DNA of 49,332 nt from NCBI GenBank assembly GCA_019416685.1, contig DXWV01000015.1:1-49332 (forward strand), given 5' to 3'. Below the pieces are notes generated by a model, which was not told the DNA's origin, ran no database searches, and worked only from the letters and a program-made list of their open reading frames with translations. Positions 33,187-41,725 of the stretch are shown here, in pieces (positions within the stretch are counted from its first letter, which is position 1; every line of letters starts with the position of its first letter). This DNA is from Bacteroides sp. (GTDB taxonomy: Bacteria; Bacteroidota; Bacteroidia; Bacteroidales; Bacteroidaceae). Both the position numbers and the translations under genes were made by a program.

Positions 33187-34705
33187 AGCATATGCCGCGT
33201 TTGAAGAACGTGACCGCATCGCTTCCCTTGGTGGAGGTATCGACAAGATAGACAAGCAACACGAAAGTGGAAAAATGACTGCCCGCGAGCGTATTGACAT
33301 GCTGCTGGACAAAGGTACTTTCGTAGAACTGGATAAGTTGATGGTGCACCGGTGTACCAACTATGGCATGGACAAAAACAAGATTCCCGGAGACGGCATT
33401 GTATCCGGTTACGGAAAAATTGACGGACGTCAAGTATTTGTTTATGCTTATGACTTCACTGTGTATGGCGGTTCACTCTCGGCATCCAATGCAAAGAAGA
33501 TTGTGAAAGTACAGCAACTGGCACTAAAAAACGGAGCTCCCATCATTGCATTGAATGATTCGGGCGGTGCCCGTATCCAGGAAGGTATCGAAAGCCTTTC
33601 CGGCTATGCTGATATCTTCTATCAGAACACAATGGCTAGTGGGGTAATTCCTCAGATTTCAGCCATTCTGGGCCCATGTGCCGGTGGTGCCTGTTACTCT
33701 CCCGCACTGACGGACTTCATCTTTATGGTAAAAGAAAAGAGCCACATGTTTGTGACAGGGCCGGATGTAGTAAAAACGGTAATCCACGAAGAGGTGAGTA
33801 AGGAGGAATTGGGTGGTGCAATGACACATAGCAGCAAAAGCGGTGTGACTCATTTCATGGCCAACAGCGAAGAAGAGTTGCTGATGAGTATCCGCGAGTT
33901 ACTTTCTTTCCTGCCACAAAACAATATGGACGAGGCTAAGAAGCAAAACAGTACCGATGATATCAACCGTGAAGATGCATCACTGGATACGATTGTCCCG
34001 GCTGACCCGAACGTACCTTATGATATGAAAGATATCATTGAGCGCGTGGTAGACAATGGTTATTTCTTTGAAGTAATGCCCAACTTTGCCAAGAACATCC
34101 TTATCGGTTTTGCACGTTTGGGCGGACGCTCGGTAGGTATCGTAGCCAATCAGCCGGCTTATCTGGCAGGTGTGCTTGATATTGATGCCAGTGACAAGGC
34201 AAGTCGCTTTATTCGTTTCTGTGATTGTTTTAATATTCCGTTGATTACCTTTGAAGATGTCCCGGGATTCCTGCCGGGATATACGCAAGAGAACAACGGC
34301 ATCATACGCCACGGGGCAAAGATTGTATATGCATTTGCAGAGGCAACCGTACCTAAGATTACGGTAATCACCCGTAAAGCATATGGTGGTGCTTACATCG
34401 TAATGAACTCCAAGCAAACCGGAGCAGACGTGAACTTTGCTTATCCGAGTGCTGAAATTGCGGTAATGGGTGCTGATGGTGCGGTAAATATTCTGTTCCG
34501 TAAAGCGGATACAGAAACAAAAGCTAAAGAACTGGAAGCTTATAAAGAAAAGTTTGCGAATCCTTATCAGGCTGCCGAATTGGGCTTTATTGATGAAATA
34601 ATCCTGCCGAAGCAAACCCGTAAGCGCTTGATCCAAGCTCTGGAAATGACAGAAAATAAAATGCAGACCAATCCACCCAAGAAACACGGAAATATGCCGC
34701 TATAG
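33170..34705 (+). CDS. Carboxyltransferase subunit (propionyl-CoA carboxylase / methylmalonyl-CoA decarboxylase type)
   Basis: A 511-residue PccB/MmdA-type subunit containing both halves of the carboxyltransferase. The first half shows LNDSGGARIQEGIESLSGYADIF and ILGPCAGGACYSPALTDF; the second shows ITFEDVPGFLPG and VITRKAYGGAYIVM, which bind acyl-CoA and biotin. It transfers the carboxyl group to or from propionyl-CoA. In Bacteroides, the B12-dependent mutase makes methylmalonyl-CoA from succinyl-CoA, and this step links it to propionyl-CoA, which fits the riboswitch in front of the operon. No membrane subunit of the sodium-pumping decarboxylase type is next to it in this window. Confidence 0.9.
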   Translation: MEEINKAYAAFEERDRIASLGGGIDKIDKQHESGKMTARERIDMLLDKGTFVELDKLMVHRCTNYGMDKNKIPGDGIVSGYGKIDGRQVFVYAYDFTVYGGSLSASNAKKIVKVQQLALKNGAPIIALNDSGGARIQEGIESLSGYADIFYQNTMASGVIPQISAILGPCAGGACYSPALTDFIFMVKEKSHMFVTGPDVVKTVIHEEVSKEELGGAMTHSSKSGVTHFMANSEEELLMSIRELLSFLPQNNMDEAKKQNSTDDINREDASLDTIVPADPNVPYDMKDIIERVVDNGYFFEVMPNFAKNILIGFARLGGRSVGIVANQPAYLAGVLDIDASDKASRFIRFCDCFNIPLITFEDVPGFLPGYTQENNGIIRHGAKIVYAFAEATVPKITVITRKAYGGAYIVMNSKQTGADVNFAYPSAEIAVMGADGAVNILFRKADTETKAKELEAYKEKFANPYQAAELGFIDEIILPKQTRKRLIQALEMTENKMQTNPPKKHGNMPL

Positions 34706-34710
34706 AGTAT

Positions 34711-34905
34711 TAATTTAGTTGAAAATTAGCTGCGCTGTTACGCTACATAGTACTTCTTTATTTAGTTGAAAGTTATGGAGTTGTAAAGTTATAGAGTTGG
34801 GAGCTCTTCACTGACCATTGTCAACTCCCAACTAAATAAGACTTTCAATTAAGAAGTATTATGTAGTGTAATAACGCAGCTAATTTTCAACTTTCAACTA
34901 AATAA
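34711..34905. repeat. Large imperfect palindrome
   Basis: The sequence TTTAGTTGAAAATTAGCTGC at the left (from 34714) returns as its near-complement at the right (about 34873-34903), and the complementarity continues inward through ACATAGTACTTCTT (34745-34757) and AAGAAGTATTATGT (34851-34864). An inner inverted pair (GAGTTGGGAG and its partner at 34820-34830) lies at the centre. The whole is about 195 bases and could fold as one long hairpin after the carboxyltransferase gene. No flanking direct repeat was seen. Confidence 0.75.
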
Positions 34906-34951
34906 GCTCTTTTTTCGGGAATAATAGCCAGCTAAACAGGTAATATAGCCA

Positions 34952-34982
34952 TTTCCTCAAATACTGTAACACTCTATCTTTG
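34952..34982 (+). promoter_or_regulatory. Promoter of the DUF302 gene
   Basis: TTTC (34952-34955), exactly 19 bases, then TATCTTTG (34975-34982). One base differs from the -33 consensus. The predicted start near 34988 gives a leader of about 34 bases. Confidence 0.75.
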
Positions 34983-35021
34983 CATCATGAAATCAAAAAC
35001 AAAAAGAAAACTGAATGCGTT

Positions 35022-35483
35022 ATGAGAAAGAGTTTACTAATTATAATCATCCTGCTGATTTCTAACACGATATTGGCACAAAATGGAGGGAGAGTTATGA
35101 ATAAGTCTTATAAAAGCCAGTTCGGCGTATCCGAAACAATGATGCGTACAGAACAGATATTAAAAACAATGGATATCCCTGTATTTGCCAAATTCGATCA
35201 TAAGAAGAATGCAGAAGAAGCAGGACTGCAACTCCTCCCAAATCAGGTCATTGTTTTCGGTTCACCCAAAGTAGGTACTGTACTCATGCAGGAAAATCCG
35301 GCTATATCAATCGAATTACCACTAAAGATATCAGTATGGGAAGATAAGGATAGAAACGTATGGCTCAGCTTTCCACTAATAAAGCAAATAGCAGCCGGCT
35401 ACGGAATGGAGGACCACCCCGTAATTGGTAAAATGCAGGAATTACTGGAGAAGATAGCCTTCCAGTCAGTAAATGCCCACTAA
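35022..35483 (+). CDS. Secreted DUF302 domain protein
   Basis: The start was set at the ATG at 35022, which follows the promoter by a short leader and gives a signal peptide (MRKSLLIIIILLISNTILAQ). The 153-residue protein contains the DUF302 pattern: VFAKFDHKKNAEEAGLQL, VIVFGSPKVGTVLMQ, LPLKISVWEDKD and VWLSF. The family is small and its biochemical function is not established. It is probably periplasmic and is transcribed alone. Confidence 0.85.
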   Translation: MRKSLLIIIILLISNTILAQNGGRVMNKSYKSQFGVSETMMRTEQILKTMDIPVFAKFDHKKNAEEAGLQLLPNQVIVFGSPKVGTVLMQENPAISIELPLKISVWEDKDRNVWLSFPLIKQIAAGYGMEDHPVIGKMQELLEKIAFQSVNAH

Positions 35484-35514
35484 AAAGAGAAAGAAGATGT
35501 TAGCGCTATAAAAA

Positions 35515-36453
35515 TCAGCGCCGGGTCAGAATTTCTGCAAAGCTATTGAGGTGCCGTTCGTCCGTGCCACAACAGCCTCCGCAAATTTTTAACGGGAAAT
35601 CCCAGAGTAATGTCATCAATCTGTCGGCCAACTCTTCCGGAGAAGAAGATTCCGTATTGGTACGTCCCTCCAGTTCTTCGGGAGTTAATGCAGAAGCATT
35701 AGCCTGAAGCCCTTGAAAGCGTTCGCGAACCAAAGGAGTATCATTGTGCGAATGTGATAATGCCTGGTGCAACACATCGGGATGTACACAGTTTGCCATA
35801 TAGCAAAGTGGACGGGTGGTTGCCTCCTTATCTATTGTATCAATAGCATCATGGATAAAACTTCCATCCAGTAAGCGACCATCGCGACGAATCATAAAGC
35901 TGATGATATAGGGCAATCCGGTTGCTGCCATCGCATTGGCCATACCAATGGTCTCGGTGAGTTGAGGCATAATGCCTGCAAACAAATAGTCGGCTCCCGC
36001 CTCAGCCAGTGCACGAACAGTGGGATAATGAATTTGTGTAGCTTCCTCTACCGAAAGATAAAATCGTCCATCGTAGGCATCGCCCCGGCAACCGGCCAGA
36101 CCACCAATATAGACAGGAGCAGAAGCGGTAGCACGAAGTTCCGAAAGAAAGGCAACATTATCCCGCAATATATCCCGGTTTCGGTAAACAGAACCGGATA
36201 TTCTTTCAACACTGGCTCTACGGGTAGGTGTCATCAGCATCAAGGGTAACTGATACCGGGTAGCAATGTCAATGTATTGCTTGTAAATATCTGCCAGGAC
36301 TCCACGGTAAGAATCGTTATAGATCAAAGCAGCATGGATAAGATCTTCATCCAAAGGGATATGAAATTCACGCCGCAAACGCTCTACAACAGCTCCCTCG
36401 GTAAGAATATAAGGAGAAGTCCGGTAAGTGCCGACAAAAGATAATTGATTCAT
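35515..36453 (-). CDS. Homocysteine S-methyltransferase family protein
   Basis: A 312-residue TIM-barrel protein of the MmuM/BhmT group. The zinc ligands are visible as the cysteine in ANCVHP (near residue 218) and the pair in GGCCGT (near 296). The family moves a methyl group from S-methylmethionine or betaine-like donors to homocysteine, giving methionine. The N terminus is shorter than in many relatives and shows no GGxxTEL motif, so the activity should be treated with some caution. An O-acetylhomoserine sulfhydrylase, which makes homocysteine, lies 1.4 kb to the right, so the two may serve the same pathway. Confidence 0.8.
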   Translation of the reverse strand: MNQLSFVGTYRTSPYILTEGAVVERLRREFHIPLDEDLIHAALIYNDSYRGVLADIYKQYIDIATRYQLPLMLMTPTRRASVERISGSVYRNRDILRDNVAFLSELRATASAPVYIGGLAGCRGDAYDGRFYLSVEEATQIHYPTVRALAEAGADYLFAGIMPQLTETIGMANAMAATGLPYIISFMIRRDGRLLDGSFIHDAIDTIDKEATTRPLCYMANCVHPDVLHQALSHSHNDTPLVRERFQGLQANASALTPEELEGRTNTESSSPEELADRLMTLLWDFPLKICGGCCGTDERHLNSFAEILTRR

Positions 36454-36538
36454 ATGAGCTAAGTTTTAGGTTTTACTTTGTATTTGCCGGCAAATATAGG
36501 GTTTATTCTCACAATCCGGTTGTCCGTTCTTGCTAAAT

Positions 36539-37594
36539 TCACATCCCTTTATAATCTTTCAGAAAACCCTCCATCAGCCATTTTGCCAACGCCTGCCGGT
36601 TGGAAGGAATTACCAGTCGTCTCTGATCAAATGTATTCTGGATATTACCCAGTTCTACAAATACAGACACAGGGGTTGTATGGGCTAATACGTACAGATT
36701 TCGTCCGCTCACTGTTCCTGAAAAACCACGGTTGGGCTGATGCTTACCATACTTTGACTCAAAAGTATCCTTCATATTATTCGCCAAACGTTTGCTATCA
36801 GCTTTGCGATTAGAGTGATAGAAAAACACATCAGTTTGTGCACCTTTACTGCGACTATCTATATGGATAAAAATAGCTCGACAATACTTATAGTTTTTAC
36901 GATCATTGCGATACAGAGCATTAATCTTGTCACAACGTTGTTGGAGGCGCTGTACCTGATTCAAAGGAATGGGATCTCCCATGCAGGTTTCCCGTTTACT
37001 ATTAGAGAGATAAGCATCGTCGCGAATACCATCCTTGGCGTCCTGAATAATGATATGTACTTCTGCTCCCTCTTGCATCAGGTTGCGTGCCAGACGTAAA
37101 GCAATGTCATAAGCGTATTCATCTTCATGAAGTTCATGCTTCCCTACCCTGCCAATGGCTCCGGGATCAGGTCCGCCATGCCCGCTGACTACATAAAAAC
37201 AGGTACCAGCCAGACGATTGGAGGTGACTTTTGTGTTTGCCAGCAATTTACCGAAGAGAGGTTCATTGATATCTGTCCGGCGTGCAGGTTTGGCCTTCTC
37301 CTGCTTCTCAGCGTTTTTACCGGCTGGAACAGCCTTAACCGTGGTGGCAGATACAGAACTTTTAACAGGAGGAATCAGATAAGTAACTCCCATTTTAAGT
37401 GTTTTATCTTTTCCCAGCTTAGCCTTATTCAACTCAACAAAATCATCATAGTACTTCTTGGGGGCACGGTTATGACGAAGGAGGAAAGACGAAATTCCTT
37501 CACCGGATTTCGGAGTAGCTTTCTGCTGCGCCCACACATCCGGGGTGGCGAACAGGAAAGAGACAAACAGAAAAAGACAGAGGAGACGATTCAT
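36539..37594 (-). CDS. N-acetylmuramoyl-L-alanine amidase (Amidase_3)
   Basis: A 351-residue secreted enzyme. The signal peptide ends near VWAQ. A LysM-like wall-binding segment (about residues 30-75, FLLRHNRAPKKYYDDFVELN) and a low-complexity linker precede the catalytic domain. Zinc ligands are seen in SGHGGPDPGAIG, in DEYAYDIALRLARN and in FIHIDSRSKG, and the catalytic glutamate is in VFVELGNIQN. It cuts the bond between muramic acid and the stem peptide in peptidoglycan, in the periplasm, for cell separation or turnover. It is a single-gene transcript; a repeat element lies just upstream. Confidence 0.88.
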   Translation of the reverse strand: MNRLLCLFLFVSFLFATPDVWAQQKATPKSGEGISSFLLRHNRAPKKYYDDFVELNKAKLGKDKTLKMGVTYLIPPVKSSVSATTVKAVPAGKNAEKQEKAKPARRTDINEPLFGKLLANTKVTSNRLAGTCFYVVSGHGGPDPGAIGRVGKHELHEDEYAYDIALRLARNLMQEGAEVHIIIQDAKDGIRDDAYLSNSKRETCMGDPIPLNQVQRLQQRCDKINALYRNDRKNYKYCRAIFIHIDSRSKGAQTDVFFYHSNRKADSKRLANNMKDTFESKYGKHQPNRGFSGTVSGRNLYVLAHTTPVSVFVELGNIQNTFDQRRLVIPSNRQALAKWLMEGFLKDYKGM

Positions 37595-37605
37595 ATTTAA
37601 TTGAC

Positions 37606-37749
37606 AGTTATTTAATTGACAGTTGACAATTGACAGTTATCCAGTTGACAATTGTTCAACGAACGGTTACCTATTGACATTGAACACATAACTCTGTATC
37701 CGCGCAGCCCACTGTCAATTGTCAATTGTCAACTGTCAATTGAATAACT
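37606..37749. repeat. Palindromic element rich in CAATTGACAGT units
   Basis: The left arm (37606-37637) and the right arm (37711-37749) are near-perfect complements built from repeats of TTGACAATTGACAGT. The right arm has one extra short unit. The element fills the gap between the amidase and metY genes, which are divergent, so it lies between their promoters. Confidence 0.8.
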
Positions 37750-37784
37750 CCGCAAAGATAGCCTTTTAAACCAATTATTTTCTC

Positions 37785-37792
37785 TACTTTTG
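37785..37792 (+). promoter_or_regulatory. -7 promoter box of metY
   Basis: TACTTTTG matches TAnnTTTG. No clear TTTG lies 19 bases upstream. The predicted start near 37797 leaves a 46-base leader, too short for a SAM riboswitch. Confidence 0.5.
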
Positions 37793-37842
37793 CGTCGATA
37801 TAACTTTTTTAAGGCAATAAATCCGAAAACCCAATAACAATT

Positions 37843-39123
37843 ATGGCAAAACAATTCAAGCCCGAAACCCTGTGTGTACAAGCAGGATGGACTCCTAAAA
37901 AGGGTGAGCCGCGCGTGCTACCCATCTATCAGAGTACTACTTTCAAATATGAAACCAGTGAGCAGATGGCCCGTTTGTTTGATCTTGAGGACAGTGGTTA
38001 TTTCTATACCCGCCTGCAAAATCCTACTAACGATGCCGTAGCTGCCAAAATTGCGGCACTCGAAGGGGGTGTAGCTGCTATGCTGACTTCCAGTGGTCAG
38101 GCAGCAAACTTTTATGCCATATTCAACATTTGCCAGGCAGGCGATCATTTTGTTTGTTCATCGGCCATCTACGGTGGTACATTCAACCTGTTCGGAGTGA
38201 CGATGAAGAAGCTGGGCATTGAGGTTACTTTTGTCAACCCCGACGCCAGTGAAGAAGAAATCTCCGCAGCTTTCCGCCCCAACACCAAAGCACTATTTGG
38301 CGAAACAATCTCCAATCCGTCTCTCGAAGTACTGGACATCGAAAAATTTGCCCGCATTGCCCACAGCAAGGGTGTTCCGTTGATTGTAGACAATACGTTC
38401 CCTACTCCTATCAACTGCCGGCCGTTTGAATGGGGAGCAGACATCGTGGTACACTCTACTACCAAATACATGGATGGACATGCTACCAGTGTAGGTGGCT
38501 GTATCGTAGACAGTGGAAATTTCGATTGGGATGCCCATGCCGATAAGTTCCCCGGACTCTGTACACCGGATGAGTCTTATCATGGACTGACCTACACCAC
38601 CTCTTTTGGTAAAATGGCGTATATAACCAAAGCCACTGCCCAACTGATGCGTGACTTAGGTAGTATCCAAAGCCCGCAGAATGCTTTTCTGCTGAATCTG
38701 GGACTGGAAACATTGCACCTCCGTATGCCCCAGCATTGTGGCAACGCACAGAAGGTGGCCGAATATCTTTCTGAAAATGACAAAGTAGCCTGGGTGAACT
38801 ATTGCGGTCTTCCGGGAAACAAATACTACGAACTGGCTCAGAAATATATGCCTAACGGTTCATGCGGCGTTATTTCTTTCGGACTGAAAGGCGGACGCGA
38901 AGTATCTATCAAATTCATGGATTCACTGCAACTGGCTGCTATCGTTACTCACGTGGCAGATGCCCGTACATGTGTACTGCATCCTGCCAGCCACACGCAC
39001 CGTCAGCTGACAGATGAACAACTAATGGAAGCAGGTGTACGCCCTGACTTGATCCGCTTCTCGGTGGGTATAGAAAGCGCTGAAGACATTATTGCAGATA
39101 TTGAGCAGGCGCTGAACGCATAA
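37843..39123 (+). CDS. metY: O-acetylhomoserine sulfhydrylase
   Basis: A 426-residue PLP enzyme of the Cys/Met metabolism family that forms homocysteine (or cysteine) from O-acetylhomoserine (or O-acetylserine) and sulfide. The opening ETLCVQAGW and PIYQSTTFKYETSEQ, the segment YFYTRLQNPTNDAV and the PLP-lysine motif VHSTTKYMDGH (Lys near residue 209) are typical, as is the C-terminal HPASHTHRQLTDEQL. The length matches the MetY branch rather than the shorter MetB/MetC. It is cytoplasmic, transcribed alone, and ends at a very strong terminator. Confidence 0.93.
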   Translation: MAKQFKPETLCVQAGWTPKKGEPRVLPIYQSTTFKYETSEQMARLFDLEDSGYFYTRLQNPTNDAVAAKIAALEGGVAAMLTSSGQAANFYAIFNICQAGDHFVCSSAIYGGTFNLFGVTMKKLGIEVTFVNPDASEEEISAAFRPNTKALFGETISNPSLEVLDIEKFARIAHSKGVPLIVDNTFPTPINCRPFEWGADIVVHSTTKYMDGHATSVGGCIVDSGNFDWDAHADKFPGLCTPDESYHGLTYTTSFGKMAYITKATAQLMRDLGSIQSPQNAFLLNLGLETLHLRMPQHCGNAQKVAEYLSENDKVAWVNYCGLPGNKYYELAQKYMPNGSCGVISFGLKGGREVSIKFMDSLQLAAIVTHVADARTCVLHPASHTHRQLTDEQLMEAGVRPDLIRFSVGIESAEDIIADIEQALNA

Positions 39124-39141
39124 GCCTATACATTATACTAT

Positions 39142-39191
39142 ATAAAAGGAAGAGACACGAAGCAGATTGACTTCGTGTCTCTTCCTTTTAT
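39142..39191 (+). terminator. Strong terminator of metY
   Basis: Perfect 21-base arms (39142-39162 and 39171-39191) enclose an 8-base loop; the right arm ends in TTCCTTTTAT. The T stretch is inside the arm, so it could act in both directions. Confidence 0.8.
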
Positions 39192-39321
39192 AATAGCAAT
39201 CATTCACCAAAGTGGTATCTTTGTAAAGAGTAAAGTAATATTACCACAGTAATAGAATAAAGAAGAGAAAAAAACCATTCTTTAACAAATTGATAATCAA
39301 AGACTTTACAAGTACATTTTC

Positions 39322-39400
39322 TCCCCGGAGCCGAACAGCCTCTTCCCCGGAGCCGAGCAACGTCCTCCCCGGAGCCGAGGGACCTTCTCCCCGGAGCCGG
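39322..39400. repeat. Four-copy array, 22-base period
   Basis: TCCCCGGAGCCGA begins at 39322, 39344, 39366 and 39388, exactly 22 bases apart; the last copy ends in G. The 9-base spacers are mostly unrelated. CTCC and GGAG around the central CC make each unit partly palindromic. It lies between the 3' ends of metY and the TetR gene. In form it parallels the four-copy array at 17-99. Confidence 0.85.
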
Positions 39401-39481
39401 ACAATGCGCATGGCTTAGGGAAGGAAGGACATGTAAAACAATCTAACTCTTCATTCCGAGTAGTTGGTTATTGAGTTCAAA

Positions 39482-39697
39482 GCCGTACAGAAATGAGCAA
39501 AACTCACCACAGAGTAGCACAGAGTTCCACTGAGTATTATTTATCTGATAAAACGCGGATTAACACAGATTAAAAGACTGTACTTCTTTATCTTAGATTT
39601 GTTTCCCTTTGCGAAAATCTGCGTTCATCTGCGTTTCAAGAAAGATTTAAAACTCCGTGCCCTCTGCGCACTCTGTGGTGAAATGCCGTACAGAAAT
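39482..39697. mobile_element. Palindromic element flanked by 13-base direct repeats
   Basis: GCCGTACAGAAAT occurs at 39482-39494 and again, identical, at 39685-39697. Between them is an imperfect palindrome of 176 bases (39505-39680): CACCACAGAGT at the left end pairs with ACTCTGTGGTG at the right, and inside AACGCGGAT and ACAGATT pair with AATCTGCG-type sequences. No open reading frame is inside. The layout suggests a non-autonomous element with a target duplication, but the direct repeats could also belong to the element itself. Confidence 0.5.
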
Positions 39698-39704
39698 AAA
39701 CACC

Positions 39705-40304
39705 TCATCCTTCCTGCGTTATCGGCAAGCACTTATCAATATAGAGGATATCATCCACTTTAAAGAATCCACGCAGCAACGAATAAGCAAGCAACCGTTG
39801 CGTGGCATAGGAAGCGCCACGCAAACAGCTCTCATAAAGAATAGTGAGTATTTCTATCGCCAAACGGTCGGGATTGACATCAGCTACCAGCACCCCGCAA
39901 GCCTTACAAAGATTCAGTGCGTCGGCCAGTTGCTGCAACCAGAAAGTCTTTTCACGTTCCAGCATAGGTTGATAATCGGGATCTCCTGCCAGATCAGACA
40001 ACAATGTACTGCCCTGACAATGTATCAGCGATGTGTAAGCATCCATTGTACGGAAAAGAATCTCAGTACAAGAATACTCTTCTTGTTTTTGTCCGCTAAG
40101 CAATCGGTTGTGCTTCTCGGCAGCAAATTCTGCCAGGCAGATACGCACCAGGCAGACTTTGCTGGGAAAAAGCTGATAAAGCGTCCGTTTGGACATACCC
40201 ATCCCCTGAGCAATAAGATCCATTGTCAAACGACTGACACCGTGAAGAGTCATCTCCCTCTTGGTATAATCAATTATTCGGCGACGAGCAGTTTCGGGTT
40301 TCAT
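39705..40304 (-). CDS. TetR/AcrR family regulator of the efflux operon
   Basis: The start was set at the ATG at 40304 (MKPETARRRIIDYTKR), 16 bases after the stop of the TolC-like gene; an upstream reading would overlap that gene. The 199-residue protein has the TetR helix-turn-helix at about residues 8-55 (GMGMSKRTLYQLFPSK) and a helical ligand domain. It is the last gene of the RND efflux operon and is the obvious candidate to repress it, perhaps through the palindrome at 46110-46131. The inducing compounds are unknown. Confidence 0.85.
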   Translation of the reverse strand: MKPETARRRIIDYTKREMTLHGVSRLTMDLIAQGMGMSKRTLYQLFPSKVCLVRICLAEFAAEKHNRLLSGQKQEEYSCTEILFRTMDAYTSLIHCQGSTLLSDLAGDPDYQPMLEREKTFWLQQLADALNLCKACGVLVADVNPDRLAIEILTILYESCLRGASYATQRLLAYSLLRGFFKVDDILYIDKCLPITQEG

Positions 40305-40320
40305 TTCATTCCTCCTCTTC

Positions 40321-41694
40321 TTACATTCTTCCGCCACCAAGAGCCTGATACAATGTAATAACTCCCTGGATTTCAGTAAAACGATTGGCTACCTGAGAAA
40401 GTTGTGCATTAAGTAATGTCTGCTGGGCAGTCAATACTTCCAGATACGTGGTACTACCATGCTTCATCAACAAACGGGTGCTTCGGGCAGCATTTTCCAG
40501 TGAGGCAACCTGTTTAGTGAAATACTCCGATTTATCACGGGCTGTCTGATATTGTACCAGCGCATTGTTAACCTCGCTGCCTGCATTGAGCAATGTCTGT
40601 TCAAAGCTGAGACGTGCCTCTTCCTGCTGTGCCTTTGCTATCCTGAGCTGGGCAATATTCTGCCCCCGGTTGAACAATGGTTGCGTCAATGACGCAACTG
40701 CTGTAGCAATGAACTTGCCGGGATTAACAATCAGAGCACCTGCCGAGTTAGTCCATCCGGCACTACCACTCAGCGTGATAGAGGGGTAGAAAGCAGAGCG
40801 CGCACTATTGGTTGTATAAAAAGCCTGTGCCAAAGCCTGTTCTGCACTACGTACATCGGGACGGTTGGCAAGTATCTGAAGAGGTACACCAATAAAGAGT
40901 TCCTCGGGCAATTGCTGCCCTTCAAGCTTGCCACGCCGAATATTCTGAGGAACATCAAACAGCAACAAGGAAAGAGCATTCTCCGCTTGATTGATCTGCT
41001 CTTTCAAATCGAGCAGTGACGTACGGATATTATAATAGGTAGCTTCGGTCTGTGCCAGTCCGGCTTCGGTCACCATACCGGCTGCTTTCATGGCCCGGGT
41101 AGCAGTCACACTCTCTGCCCAGGCAGCCTCAGTGGCTGTAGATATTTCAAGCTGTGCATCGAGCATCAACAATGTATAATAATTGTTGGCTACGGCCGAC
41201 ACCAATTGGGTCCGCACAGCTTGTTCATACTCCCGGCTCTGAGCAAGAATTGCCTTTGCCCGACGTTTGGCATTGGTAATACGCCCAAAGAGATCAATCT
41301 CCCAGCTTGCAGAAACAGGCAACGTATACGTTTGCGTAGCTTTCGCTCCGTCAAAACTACTCACCGTGCCTTGCGGAGAAAGAGAGAAAGAAGGCAGATA
41401 GGACAGACGTGCAGAAAGTAACGTAGCTTCGGCCTCTTTCACACGCAAATGGGCGGTTTGCAAATCAGTATTGCGCACAAGGGCAGAGTCAATGAGCATC
41501 TGCAAGTGCGGGTCTGTAAAGACCTCACGCCAGGAGAGATTTCCCAGATTAGCGGTATCGGTAGCAGACACAAGCGTATCAGTAGCACCATAAAGCCCTT
41601 TGGGAACCTCGGTAGCAGGTTTGTATTTGGAATAAATGCCGCAACTACTCAGTATAAAAGTGGTTGCCACAAATAACAGAATTATCTTCTTCAT
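40321..41694 (-). CDS. TolC-like outer-membrane efflux lipoprotein (NodT type)
   Basis: A 457-residue outer-membrane factor. The signal peptide ends in the lipobox SSC, so it is lipid-anchored as in the NodT/OprM branch. The family's repeats are visible: LVSAVANNYYTLLMLDAQLEI, LANRPDVRSAEQAL in the middle and ARDKSEYFTKQVASLENAARS near the end. It forms the exit duct of the tripartite pump with the membrane-fusion and RND subunits encoded just upstream, from which it is separated by about 30 bases. Confidence 0.9.
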   Translation of the reverse strand: MKKIILLFVATTFILSSCGIYSKYKPATEVPKGLYGATDTLVSATDTANLGNLSWREVFTDPHLQMLIDSALVRNTDLQTAHLRVKEAEATLLSARLSYLPSFSLSPQGTVSSFDGAKATQTYTLPVSASWEIDLFGRITNAKRRAKAILAQSREYEQAVRTQLVSAVANNYYTLLMLDAQLEISTATEAAWAESVTATRAMKAAGMVTEAGLAQTEATYYNIRTSLLDLKEQINQAENALSLLLFDVPQNIRRGKLEGQQLPEELFIGVPLQILANRPDVRSAEQALAQAFYTTNSARSAFYPSITLSGSAGWTNSAGALIVNPGKFIATAVASLTQPLFNRGQNIAQLRIAKAQQEEARLSFEQTLLNAGSEVNNALVQYQTARDKSEYFTKQVASLENAARSTRLLMKHGSTTYLEVLTAQQTLLNAQLSQVANRFTEIQGVITLYQALGGGRM

Positions 41695-41725
41695 ATTTCT
41701 TTTCTTTTTAATAAATTGGTTAAGG

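Noticed and set aside
33980..34687. Minus-strand frame of 235 codons.
   Set aside because: It is a shadow of the carboxyltransferase gene, whose motifs are unmistakable.
37793..37842. SAM or other riboswitch upstream of metY.
   Set aside because: The leader is only about 46 bases and contains no conserved riboswitch core.
39322..39400. Possible CRISPR array.
   Set aside because: The units are 13 bases with 9-base spacers, far too short, and there are no cas genes.
39657..40358. Plus-strand frame of 233 codons.
   Set aside because: It lies almost wholly opposite the TetR gene, which has a clear helix-turn-helix; the plus-strand protein shows no recognisable pattern.
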